Source of the DNA: Draconibacterium halophilum
GTDB lineage: Bacteria; Bacteroidota; Bacteroidia; Bacteroidales; Prolixibacteraceae
NCBI RefSeq assembly: GCF_010448835.1
Contig: NZ_CP048409.1
Coordinates: 3,108,001-3,172,000, forward strand
Length of the DNA stretch: 64,000 nt
Direction of reading: 5' to 3'
This document shows positions 37,918 to 46,390 of the stretch, piece after piece. Numbering within the stretch: position 1 is the stretch's first letter; every line of letters begins with the position of its first letter. A program made the position numbers and the translations under genes. Under the pieces are notes generated by a model that saw nothing but the letters and a program-made list of their open reading frames with translations, did not search any database and had not been told where the DNA came from.

Positions 37918-38095
37918 ATCATCTCAGCGTCTTAGTGCTCACAGTCTCACAGTCTCAATCTCACCATCCCACCATCTCATCGTCTCACCATCTCACAGTC
38001 TCACCATCTCAGCGCTCACAGTCCCAATCTCACCATCTCACAGTCTCATCGCTCATCCTCTCAAAGCGCAGTGCTCACTACCCACAGTCCTTCAC
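37918..38095 (+). repeat. Octamer array (TCTCACCA/TCTCACAG)
   Basis: This is the most regular copy of the array: consecutive AGTCTCAC, CATCTCAT, CGTCTCAC, CATCTCAC units. It ends about 70 bases before the polysaccharide operon promoter. Confidence 0.88.
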
Positions 38096-38168
38096 TCTTT
38101 CAATTCAACACATTCCAATAAATTTTACTTAACAAATGGTCATTTTCTCAAATTTGTGGTAAAAACTA

Positions 38169-38198
38169 TTTGACATTTCTACAAAACGAGTACATTTG
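38169..38198 (+). promoter_or_regulatory. Full Bacteroidota promoter of the polysaccharide operon
   Basis: TTTG at 38169-38172 (-33) and TACATTTG at 38191-38198 (-7) are separated by 18 bases, a complete match to the Bacteroidota sigma-factor consensus. The transcript would begin near 38204, leaving a leader of about 125 bases before the first gene, where the UpxY protein could act. Confidence 0.8.
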
Positions 38199-38330
38199 TT
38201 ACTCAATTCTAATTTTAGCTACCTACTCATTCATTCTAAATGTAACTGAGGAGGCGAAGCAGTATCCAACTCCGAATAACAACCCAATCTTTTAGCACAC
38301 ACGACAACATTTAACTTATTAATAACCCGC

Positions 38331-38858
38331 ATGTTAGAATCTTTAATTACTAACAAAACCAGGCTAAAACTTTTACTCAAGTTTTTTCTGAATAAGGAAA
38401 CAACCAGTTACCTCAGAAACCTTGAGCATGAGTTTGGTGAATCATCAAATGCAATTCGTGTTGAGTTAAACCGGCTGGAAAAAGCAGATTTACTGGTATC
38501 CAATTTCAACGGGAACAGAAAATATTTCCGCGCCAACGGCAATCACCCGCTTTACACTGAGATCAACAGCATCTTGCAAAAAACGGTGGGGCTGGATACG
38601 GTTATCGATAAGATCCTGAAAAATGTCGGTGATTTGAACGAAGCCTATCTTGTCGGCGATCTGGCCATTGGCAAAGAATCAAGTATTATCGACCTGCTAC
38701 TGGTGGGCGATGACATCGATACCCGCTTCGTTGTTGCACTGGTGTCGAAAGCTGAAAAACTGGTCAATAAAAAAATACGCTACCTTGTTCTTTCGGAAAA
38801 GGAAAAAACCGATTACCTCGAAAAACAAAATGCCTTACACATCTGGTCGAGGGAATAA
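38331..38858 (+). CDS. Winged-helix protein with degenerate nucleotidyltransferase-like domain
   Basis: The 175-residue product has an N-terminal winged helix (ITNKTRLKLLLKFFLNKETT, then AIRVELNRLEKADLLVS) and a C-terminal part that looks like a minimal nucleotidyltransferase (AYLVGDLAIGKESSIIDLLLVGDDID). The usual GSxxxG...DxD site is altered (GD in place of GS, only one aligned Asp), so it is probably inactive as an enzyme. It is the first gene of the polysaccharide operon, and similar genes stand at that place in other Bacteroidota loci, so a regulator role is likely. No signal peptide is present. Confidence 0.8.
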   Translation: MLESLITNKTRLKLLLKFFLNKETTSYLRNLEHEFGESSNAIRVELNRLEKADLLVSNFNGNRKYFRANGNHPLYTEINSILQKTVGLDTVIDKILKNVGDLNEAYLVGDLAIGKESSIIDLLLVGDDIDTRFVVALVSKAEKLVNKKIRYLVLSEKEKTDYLEKQNALHIWSRE

Positions 38859-39203
38859 GAAAAGAGGACAGAAGACCGGAGACAGAAGACCGAAGTAGAG
38901 ATACAATCCTATGAATGTATTTCTTCCGACTCCCGACTCCCGACTTCGGACTTAGGGAACAATATATCACCCCCAACAGGAAAATATTCTAGATTCGTTC
39001 ATATTAAACAGAACGATATTCGAATTGTACCATTTTAATGATAAATCAGAACGATAGGTATTAAACTCACCCTCACTCCCTCTCTTTTCAAAGAGAGGCC
39101 TGCCTGTCGTCAGGCAGGGACGATTTTAACAAAGTTTCAATCAGGGTGAGTAATTATAAACCAACAGCAAAGTATTCAGTATAAAATCTTTACTATTAAA
39201 AAT
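38859..39203. other. Intergenic DNA with GAAGACCG repeats and a GCCTGCC palindrome
   Basis: There is no gene here. At about 38863-38955 lie repeats of AGAAGACCG/GACTCCCGACTTCGGACTT text, the same kind as in the third dyad of the 208-bp repeat. At about 39096-39120 GCCTGCCTG...CAGGCAGG forms a short palindrome. AT-rich leader to the wza-like gene follows. Confidence 0.6.
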
Positions 39204-41540
39204 ATGAAGCACTTATTACAAACAATGTTAACGGTATTCTTTTGCCTGGCAATGCTGCTGGCTGCACAGGCACAGACGCAGGATGTAAAGAATGTTGACG
39301 TTAAATCATTGTCACAATCCGAAATCGACAAAGCCCAAAAAGCCATGAGTGATGCGGGTTTATCAGAAGAAGAAGCCATACAACTCGCCCGCCAGCGTGG
39401 TGCCACTGAGCAACAAATCAGTGATATGCGCAAACGACTACAGGAGCAAGACACGTCAAAACAAAACATGTACAACCTGTATGAAGAGCCGGAAACGCTG
39501 CCCGAAGAACAAGAAGACACTTACCTTTCTCAAAGAAAAGCTGAATTAAGGACGGATCTGGAAGTATTTGGAGCTTACCTGTTTAACAACGAAAACCTGA
39601 CTTTTGAACCACAGGTAAACATACAAACACCAAAAAATTACGAGATTGGCTTTGGCGATCAGCTGCTTATTCAAATCTGGGGAAACTCGCAAAACACCTA
39701 TCAGCTAAGGGTAAATAACAATGGGCAGATCGTAATCCCCGACCTGGGACCGGTTTATGTGGCCGGACTATCATTCGACGAGGCTGAAAAGAAAATTGTA
39801 AAAAACCTTACCGCAATCTATGCTGATATGGGAGCCGACAATCCCGGTACCTTTGCCCAGTTAGACATGGGACAGCTGCGTTCCATCCGTGTAAATATGC
39901 TGGGAGAAGTCGTTACTCCCGGAACCTATACCCTGCCTGTTACAGCCACCGTTTTTAATGGTCTGTACCTTTCCGGAGGGCCTAATGAAATTGGCTCGTT
40001 CCGAAACATAAAGGTCATCCGCAACAACAAAATCGAAAAGGTAATCGACATTTATAACTTACTGATAAATGCCGATCCGTCTGACAATATCACCTTAAAA
40101 GACGGCGATATCGTAATTGTCCCTCCGGCAGAAAAACAGGTAGTGGTAAACGGCGAATTTAAACGCAATGGCATTTTCGAAATAAAAGAAGGCGAAATGC
40201 TAAACGACCTGGTGCGCTTTGCCGGAGGATTTAACGCCGGAGCCTTTTTAGGAAATACACAGATTGTACGCAAAACACAACAGGGACAACAGATCATCGA
40301 TGTTCCTTACGAACAACTTGGCACCACCCCCTTGGTAAAGGGCGATACCATTCAAAACACGCTGATAACCGACCGCTTCGAAAACAGGGTAAGCATAGAA
40401 GGCGCTGTTTATCATCCGGGAGAATACGAATGGACCGAAGGACTATCACTGGCTCAGCTAATTGAAAAAGCCGACAAACTGCTGCCCGAAGCATTTAAAG
40501 GCCGGGGATTGATAACCCGGTACAACAGCGACCGTACAACCTCTGCCATCGCTTTTGATGTGGAAGATATAAACAGCGGAAAACAAAACATCCTGCTGCA
40601 ACCCGATGATGAAGTACTCATCAAAACACATTTCGATTTAAAAGAACAACCTTATATAACCGTTAACGGAGAAGTGCTTGAACCCGGGCCATTCAACTGG
40701 TCGAAAGGCATGACACTTGGCGACGCCATCTTTCTGGCAGGAGGATTGACCGAAGGCGCCGACAGTACTTTTATTGAAATTGCCCGCCGTTTGAGCTACA
40801 ACGATGCTACTGTTCTTTCCGATACCATCGGACATGTGATTATTGCCAATATCTCACGCGGATTACAATTCGGGAAAAACGATGCTGAAATGAAATTACA
40901 GCCCTGGGATCAGGTATCAGTGCGTACTGCCCCCAACTTTAAGCAAAACGAAACCGTCTTTATCTCGGGCGAAGTGACCTACGCCGGAGCTTATGCCATT
41001 ACCAACAAACAAATGCGCATTTCCGACCTGGTACAAATGGCCGGAGGAACAACCCCGAAAGCCTACCTCCAGGGGGCCACACTCGAACGGTTCTCGGAAG
41101 AACTGGGTGCCGAACAGGTAGCCATTAACCTGCAAAATATTCTTAACACTCCACGCAGCGACAAAGACCTGTTATTAAAAAACAGCGACCGGCTCAATAT
41201 CCCGGAATTTATGCAAACCGTTAAAATTATTGGAAGCGTACAAAATCCCTTCTCCATTACTTTCGAATCCGGACGTAATGCCAGATATTACGTTGAACGC
41301 ACCGGAGGATTCCAGGCACAGGCCAATAAGAAAAAAACCTACGTACAATACCCCAATGGCGAAACAGCCGTTACCAAAGGATTTATTTTCAGACGTTACC
41401 CAAAAGTAACACCGGGCAGTGTGGTAGTGGTACCCGAAAAACCGGAGAAAGAACGTCCGCAAGGCTTATGGCTGGCCATAGCCTCCACAATGTCGTCAAT
41501 GGCTGTAGCCATTGCTACCGTTATAAATGTTTCGAAATAA
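39204..41540 (+). CDS. Wza-like polysaccharide export protein with six SLBB repeats
   Basis: This 778-residue protein has a signal peptide (LLQTMLTVFFCLAMLLAAQA), an acidic coiled region, a Poly_export domain near residue 147 (YEIGFGDQLLIQIWG) and six SLBB modules starting near 227, 312, 394, 484, 584 and 671, each with a VxGEVxxPGxY-like core. A C-terminal hydrophobic helix (GLWLAIASTMSSMAVAIATV) may span the outer membrane. It forms the export pore for the polysaccharide. It is much longer than E. coli Wza (about 380 aa), as is usual in Bacteroidota. No lipobox Cys is seen. Confidence 0.94.
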   Translation: MKHLLQTMLTVFFCLAMLLAAQAQTQDVKNVDVKSLSQSEIDKAQKAMSDAGLSEEEAIQLARQRGATEQQISDMRKRLQEQDTSKQNMYNLYEEPETLPEEQEDTYLSQRKAELRTDLEVFGAYLFNNENLTFEPQVNIQTPKNYEIGFGDQLLIQIWGNSQNTYQLRVNNNGQIVIPDLGPVYVAGLSFDEAEKKIVKNLTAIYADMGADNPGTFAQLDMGQLRSIRVNMLGEVVTPGTYTLPVTATVFNGLYLSGGPNEIGSFRNIKVIRNNKIEKVIDIYNLLINADPSDNITLKDGDIVIVPPAEKQVVVNGEFKRNGIFEIKEGEMLNDLVRFAGGFNAGAFLGNTQIVRKTQQGQQIIDVPYEQLGTTPLVKGDTIQNTLITDRFENRVSIEGAVYHPGEYEWTEGLSLAQLIEKADKLLPEAFKGRGLITRYNSDRTTSAIAFDVEDINSGKQNILLQPDDEVLIKTHFDLKEQPYITVNGEVLEPGPFNWSKGMTLGDAIFLAGGLTEGADSTFIEIARRLSYNDATVLSDTIGHVIIANISRGLQFGKNDAEMKLQPWDQVSVRTAPNFKQNETVFISGEVTYAGAYAITNKQMRISDLVQMAGGTTPKAYLQGATLERFSEELGAEQVAINLQNILNTPRSDKDLLLKNSDRLNIPEFMQTVKIIGSVQNPFSITFESGRNARYYVERTGGFQAQANKKKTYVQYPNGETAVTKGFIFRRYPKVTPGSVVVVPEKPEKERPQGLWLAIASTMSSMAVAIATVINVSK

Positions 41541-41663
41541 TGTAGGTGCAAGTGGGCAAAAGACCGCCACGGTCGTCCCTCCCTCGCGGAATCTTACACC
41601 ATAGAATATTAAGTGCCCGGATATCGCTATTCCAAAACAAACTTTTTAATACGACTCTGCGAT

Positions 41664-41740
41664 TCAGTGACTCTCGCCTTTTGGGAAACGAAGTGAACCA
41701 AAAGGCGAAAGAGGAACTAATCCCGAATCAAACTTCGGGA
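41664..41740 (+). ncRNA. Two-hairpin element, copy 1
   Basis: TCAGTGA leads into P1: CTCT pairs with AGAG, and inside it CGCCTTTTGG pairs with CCAAAAGGCG. Then GGAACTAAT and P2: CCCGAA pairs with TTCGGG. Compared with the other copies, both stems keep pairing while their bases change. It is a candidate structured RNA or hairpin repeat; its function is unknown. Confidence 0.6.
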
Positions 41741-41934
41741 GGTACGAGCGACGAAGCAGCCTCATCACTTTTTTACAAAAAATACTTTACCATGTGGAAT
41801 AAAATCAAAGATTTTAATGCAAAGCATTATTCCACATACTTTATCGCACGAGTCTGCGAGCCGCAGGCGTGGCAGCCTCACTCCTTGATTACGAAACAAG
41901 AAAATACCTAAAATAATGACCGAAGAAATATAAA

Positions 41935-42021
41935 ATTCAATGACACTAAACTTTCAGGAGTTTACGAACTGAATGTTTTTAGTGGAATTAATCCCGATCC
42001 GTCAGCTGACGGACATCGGGA
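41935..42021 (+). ncRNA. Two-hairpin element, copy 2 (duplicated segment)
   Basis: TCAATGA, P1 CACTAAA with TTTAGTG and inner CTTTCAG against CTGAATG (one mismatch), GGAATTAAT, then P2 CCCGAT with ATCGGG enclosing CCGTCAGCTGACGG. It is nearly identical to copy 4. Confidence 0.6.
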
Positions 42022-42046
42022 CCCTATTAACTCAGAATAATAAATT

Positions 42047-42124
42047 ATGACAGACGATACAAAAAACAACCAGGCTCCTATGCAAGACGATGAAATCGAC
42101 CTCATAGCCAGCGCCACCCTTTAA
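42047..42124 (+). pseudogene. Truncated duplicate of the wzz start
   Basis: It encodes MTDDTKNNQAPMQDDEIDLI and then ASATL before a stop. The first 20 residues are those of the wzz-like gene at 42644 (one change). The segment with its leader was duplicated in tandem, 597 bases apart, and the copy stops where the match ends. It could still be translated into a 25-residue peptide. Confidence 0.85.
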
Positions 42125-42210
42125 TTCCCTAAAGGGGTCACCGCACAGGAACTATCGATAAATGATTAATAATGGAATATAAAATATACATCATCTAAAA
42201 GACTCTTTCA

Positions 42211-42291
42211 GTTCAGCGACACTAAACTTTCAGAAGCGTAGCGCACTGAAAGGTTCAAGTGGAGCTAATCCCGATCTTGAAAAGCATCGGA
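42211..42291 (+). ncRNA. Two-hairpin element, copy 3
   Basis: TCAGCGA, P1 CACT with AGTG and inner AACTTTCAG with CTGAAAGGTT, GGAGCTAAT, then P2 CCGAT with ATCGG. The loop AAGCGTAGCGCA differs from the other copies. Further hairpins follow to about 42490. Confidence 0.6.
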
Positions 42292-42531
42292 AGACCGGCC
42301 TCTTTTGGTCGAGTGCTGAATCAAAACAAAACCTTAGAGAGATCGGGAAGCTGAGAACTTGTTCGAAGATCACCCGACCGAACTTAGGTTTTGTAAAGAT
42401 GAAGTGCAAAGAGCAAAAGGAGCCTTGAACTTTCTGTTTCGTCTTTGTTTCAAGACAAAGATGAAAGCCCGTCCGGCAGGACATACAGATTTGATATACT
42501 AAACAAAATACAATGACCGAAGAAATATAAA

Positions 42532-42618
42532 ATTCAATGACACTAAACATTCAGGAGTTTACGAACTGAATGTTTTTAGTGGAATTAATCCCGATCCGTC
42601 AGCTGACGGACATCGGGA
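42532..42618 (+). ncRNA. Two-hairpin element, copy 4 (directly before wzz)
   Basis: It is as copy 2, but the inner P1 is AAACATTCAG with CTGAATGTTT, so the mismatch of copy 2 is repaired here. P2 ends 26 bases before the wzz-like ATG. Confidence 0.6.
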
Positions 42619-42643
42619 CCCTATTAACTCAGAATAATAAATT

Positions 42644-43766
42644 ATGACAAACGATACAAAAAACAACCAGGCTCCTATGCAAGACGATGAAATCGATCTG
42701 ATCGCCTTAGCCAAAACCCTCTGGGAAAGCCGGAAATTCATACTAATAACGGTAGTCGTATTTATGGCACTGGGAGTAGCCGTAGCCCTTCTAACCCCAA
42801 AAGAATACACCGCCTCCACCACCCTGGTACCCCAGGTTTCCGATGGCTCATCAAAAATGGGGGACTCTCCTCGCTGGCGGCAATGGCAGGTTTTAACCTC
42901 GGCGACATGACAAACAACAGCGGGCAACTCTCCCCATGGTTTACCCGCAAATCGTAAAAAGTGTGCCTTTTCAGCTCGAATTGATGAACACCCCGTTTCA
43001 ATTCCCGGAGCAAGACCAGCCACTTACTTTTTACACCTATTTTAACGAGGTAAAAAAGCCCGGAGCGCTTGGACTACTAAAAAAATACACCATCGGACTA
43101 CCCGGTGTGATAGCTGAATCCGGAAACGACGATAATCAACAATTAGCCAGTGACCAGTCAAGCAACGACTATATCTCCCTCACCAAAGAGCAGGAAAAAA
43201 TCCGTAAACAACTCGATAACACCGTAAACCTCGAAGTGAACGATAAAGACGGCTACCTCACCCTTTCGGCTACTACACTCGACCCAGAACTGGCAGCACA
43301 GCTCACCAAAAAAGCACAGGCTTTGCTGCAAAATACCATCACCGAGTTTAAAATAGAAAAAGCAAAAAACCAACTCGAATTTATTGAGGAGCGTTATAAC
43401 GAAAAAAAGAAAGCTTTTGAAGAAGCACAGGCCACACTCGCCCGCTTCCGCGACCGCAATAAAAACGTTACCTCCGCCCTGGCACGTACCCAGGAAGAAC
43501 AGCTGCAAAACGAATACCAGCTGGCTTTTGAAGTCTACTCGCAACTGGCACAACAACTCGAGCAGGCACAAATACAGGTAAAAGAAGATACGCCTGTGTT
43601 TTCAGTGCTGAAGCCGGTTACCGTGCCGCTGGAGGATGATACAAGTGGGGCAATGACGTTAATTATCTTTACTTTTCTTGGAGTGGTAACGGCCATCGGT
43701 TGGATATTTGGTAAGGAGTTTTTGGGAACTGTTAAAAAACAATGGAACGAACATCATCCAGAATAG
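42644..43766 (+). pseudogene. Wzz-like chain-length/export regulator, two frameshifts
   Basis: The N-terminal part (MTNDTKNNQAPMQDDEIDLI, then a membrane helix FILITVVVFMALGVAVALL) and the C-terminal part (from MVYPQIVKSVPF) are in different frames, with a third frame between (GGLSSLAAMAGFNLGDM). One missing G at 42859-42863 and one missing C at 42932-42935 account for both. Restored, it is a Wzz protein of about 374 residues: cytoplasmic tail, helix 1, a periplasmic coiled coil (ITEFKIEKAKNQLEFIEERY) and helix 2 near the end (TLIIFTFLGVVTAIGWIF). It sets polysaccharide chain length and pairs with the Wza pore. Both breaks are in homopolymers and may be base-calling errors. Confidence 0.85.
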
Positions 43767-43989
43767 TCAACCTAAGCGAACCTGTCCCGACAACAACGAC
43801 GGGAGTCGAAGAGCGAACAAATACCTAAACAACTACTAAAAAAGCGAATACAATAAACAACAAGTTACAAGGCACTAGCTAACAGCTACGCGTTCCAAAT
43901 TACGAGTCATTGTTCTCAGTGCTCAAAGTCTCACAGTCTCAGCGCACGTAGCTTACTATTTTTCAATTTTACAAATTATCAATTTTTGA
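43767..43989. other. Short intergenic region with a partial octamer array
   Basis: The stretch 43913-43950 (AGTGCTCAAAGTCTCACAGTCTC type) is a short piece of the octamer array found elsewhere. Nothing else was recognised before cysQ. Confidence 0.7.
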
Positions 43990-44781
43990 ATGACAATCAT
44001 AGATACAGCAATACAAGCCGCAATAAAAGCCGGCGAAGAAATACTAAAGATTTACAACAATCCGAATACTGATCTTTCAGTGGAGAAAAAAGTCGACAAT
44101 TCACCTTTGACCATTGCCGATAAAGCCAGTCATAATGTAATTGAAGCCACTTTAAAAGATACCGGTATGCCAATTCTTTCAGAAGAAGGAAAAACCATAG
44201 CTTACAGCGAGCGAAAACAATGGGACACCTTCTGGCTAATCGATCCGCTGGATGGCACCAAAGAGTTTATTAAAAAGAATGGCGAATTCACTGTAAACAT
44301 TGCGTTAGTAAAAAACAATAAACCGGTTATGGGAGTCATCTTTGTTCCGGTTAGCGGCACCCTTTATTTTGGTTCATTGGAAGAAGGTGTTTGGAAACTG
44401 GAGGATGCAAAAGAACATTCAGATTTGGTACAGCTAAAATCTGAAGGACAACAACTCCCCGCACCACTAATCACCGAAGTATTAAAAGTGGTAGGCAGCC
44501 GCTCACACATGAGCACTGAGACAGAAGATTATATCAATAAACTTAAAAAAGAACATTCGCAGATTGAGATCATATCCAAAGGAAGCTCACTAAAGATCTG
44601 TCTGGTAGCCGAAGGCTCTGCTCATCAATACCCGCGCTTTGGCCCGACGATGGAATGGGACACTGCAGCAGGGCATGCCATTGCTAATGCAGCCGGGAAG
44701 AAACTCTGGTTGACAGACCTAAGTGGAGAACTGAAGTATAATAAGAAGAATCTGTTGAATCCTTATTTTATTGTGAAGTAA
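43990..44781 (+). CDS. cysQ: 3'(2'),5'-bisphosphate nucleotidase
   Basis: This 263-residue inositol-monophosphatase-fold enzyme turns PAP (the by-product of sulfotransferases) into AMP and phosphate. Metal-binding motifs are visible: a Glu before IAYSER (ILSEEGKT), IDPLDGTKEFI, and GPTMEWDTAAGHAIANAAG near the end. It is followed by DUF2061 and cysC, a set that handles activated sulfate. Two sulfotransferase genes lie downstream, so the likely job is to clear PAP during polysaccharide sulfation. The start ATG is at 43990 after an AT-rich leader. Confidence 0.95.
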   Translation: MTIIDTAIQAAIKAGEEILKIYNNPNTDLSVEKKVDNSPLTIADKASHNVIEATLKDTGMPILSEEGKTIAYSERKQWDTFWLIDPLDGTKEFIKKNGEFTVNIALVKNNKPVMGVIFVPVSGTLYFGSLEEGVWKLEDAKEHSDLVQLKSEGQQLPAPLITEVLKVVGSRSHMSTETEDYINKLKKEHSQIEIISKGSSLKICLVAEGSAHQYPRFGPTMEWDTAAGHAIANAAGKKLWLTDLSGELKYNKKNLLNPYFIVK

Positions 44782-44963
44782 GCAGGGCAGTCATAAGATC
44801 GCCACGTCACTAAATACCACGAATCCGTGTACTTATTAATGAATTGGGAAAAAAACCTTCTCCACCATTAGGAGGAGTACTCTGGCGGAGAGACTCAGAC
44901 TAAGGGGTAACATCTCCCCGGCAGAAAATTGATTTCCAACTTTTAACTTATACTTTATAAACC

Positions 44964-45272
44964 ATGTCTGTACTACCTAGAAGACACCTGGCCAAAGCCA
45001 TAACCTGGCGGATTATGGCCTCTATCACAACATTCATAATTGGATGGATCGTAACCGGAAGCCTTGATTTTGGAATGGCTATTGGAGCTGCCGACGTACT
45101 GATCAAGATAGTCCTGTACTACTTACATGAAAGAGCATGGTATCACTCCAACTTTGGTGTTATTAAGGATGGTAAACACATTTACAAACCTATATTTAGC
45201 TTTAGAAAAAAGAAAAAGGATTTACAGGAAGCTCCTTTCCCAGTAGAAACTGACGACAATTGTAATCAATAA
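44964..45272 (+). CDS. DUF2061 membrane protein
   Basis: This 102-residue protein begins with LPRRHLAKAITWRIMASITT, the DUF2061 signature, and has two predicted membrane helices (ITTFIIGWIVTGSLDFGMAI and the following AADVLIKIVLYYLHERAW). The tail is basic and hydrophilic. In Bacteroidota, DUF2061 genes or domains are often joined to cysC or cysQ, as here, so a link to sulfate activation or uptake is likely, although the function is unknown. It lies about 180 bases after cysQ and 180 before cysC. Confidence 0.9.
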   Translation: MSVLPRRHLAKAITWRIMASITTFIIGWIVTGSLDFGMAIGAADVLIKIVLYYLHERAWYHSNFGVIKDGKHIYKPIFSFRKKKKDLQEAPFPVETDDNCNQ

Positions 45273-45448
45273 ATTCTTTTTATGAATGATGATTAGTGAT
45301 TGTAGAAAGCGGCACAAATCCAAAATGTAGCAGTTTACTGGGCATTACCTCTAAACTTTGAGTCACGAGTTGCAAGTATCTTGCATCCTGCACCATACAT
45401 CTGGCACCAAAACAAAAAGCGAACATACATAAACGAAAAAACACAACA

Positions 45449-46063
45449 ATGACAAACCATATCTACACAACATTTGAACAGATAAAAGGAAGAGACGCCA
45501 AAGAGGTCTACCTAAAACAAAAAGGCAAGGTGATTTGGATGACAGGGCTCTCTGGCTCTGGAAAAACCACCTTGGCCAGTGCCCTTGAAAAACGACTCTT
45601 TGAACTTAACTACTTCTGCCAAATCCTTGATGGCGACAACGTGCGCTCCGGTATTAATCGTAACCTGCGTTTTACCGAGGAAGACCGTATCGAGAACATC
45701 AGGCGAATTGCTGAAGTAAGCAAACTTTTTATGAACTGCGGCATTATCCTTATTTGCGCCTTTATCTCCCCCACCAACGAAATGCGTGCTTTGGCCCGCG
45801 AGATCATCGGCGAAGACGACTTCTTGGAAGTATTTATCGACACCCCGTTGGAAGTCTGTGAGCAACGCGATCCCAAAGGATTATACAAAAAAGCCCGCAC
45901 CGGCGAAATCAAGAACTTTACCGGTATTTCCGCTCCTTTCGAGATACCGAATCAGCCCTTTATGGTAGTAGACAACACCAATGCTGATATTAAAGCAACA
46001 GTTCGGGAAATGTTGAAGAAAATAATACCTCAGGTGAGGTGGGATCCATCTGAGATATTATAA
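45449..46063 (+). CDS. cysC: Adenylylsulfate kinase
   Basis: This 204-residue enzyme phosphorylates APS to PAPS, the sulfate donor. Motifs are the Walker A loop GLSGSGKTTLA (about residues 33-43), the DGDNVRSGINRNL APS-binding region, FTEEDRIENIRRIAEV, ICAFISPTNEMR and a late KNFTGISAPFEIP. There is no cysD/cysN in the window, so APS must come from elsewhere. With cysQ it forms a PAPS/PAP cycle serving the sulfotransferases of this polysaccharide locus. It is the last gene before the AT-rich variable core. Confidence 0.96.
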   Translation: MTNHIYTTFEQIKGRDAKEVYLKQKGKVIWMTGLSGSGKTTLASALEKRLFELNYFCQILDGDNVRSGINRNLRFTEEDRIENIRRIAEVSKLFMNCGIILICAFISPTNEMRALAREIIGEDDFLEVFIDTPLEVCEQRDPKGLYKKARTGEIKNFTGISAPFEIPNQPFMVVDNTNADIKATVREMLKKIIPQVRWDPSEIL

Positions 46064-46390
46064 TATCAACCTTCATGAAATGCAAATACTCAATAAGCTT
46101 TACACCTCGGAATATTGGAAAAATTCTTTGATCAATTTTATTGGGTGTCTGTCCAGTAGAGTTTTTAAAAATATAATTTAGGATTTGTCAAAGATTTACC
46201 ATAAGGATTTGAGGTACTTCAAAAATAACTACAGTAATTAAATTCGTTCAGGCCATCCAAAAACTGAATCAGCTTTTAAATTGCTTATTTGGAAGAAATA
46301 GCTGATAACGTTGAATGGATAAAAAATATTATTCAGATACAAAAGGCTTAAAGGAAGATACTTTGAATGCGTGCAAAGAATTATTAAGAT
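46064..46390. other. Intergenic region at the border of the AT-rich core
   Basis: There is no supported gene here. The stretch is AT-rich. In the frame before the aminotransferase start, a broken reading (EIADNVEWIKNIIQIQKA, stop, then EDTLNACKELLRYEKES) may be a decayed end of an unknown gene. No repeat copy was seen. Confidence 0.4.

Larger units (their letters stand above)
41541..42643. other. Hairpin-rich wza-wzz intergenic region
   Basis: This stretch of 1.1 kb between two genes of the same operon has no supported gene. It holds four copies of a two-hairpin element (listed separately), a 194-bp direct duplication (41915-42108 and 42512-42705), a truncated wzz start, and further strong hairpins: ATGTGGAATAA/TTATTCCACAT (41811-41860 region) and ACAAAACCT/AGGTTTTGT plus TTTCGTCTTTG/CAAAGATGAAA (42330-42470 region). 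Confidence 0.85.

Noticed and set aside
37918..38095. CRISPR-like array or DNA uptake signal
   Set aside because: The unit is only 8-9 bases, contiguous and without spacers, which fits a degenerate microsatellite better.
41546..41911. 121-aa open frame after wza
   Set aside because: It covers several hairpins and the first two-hairpin element, with no family match and no start signal.
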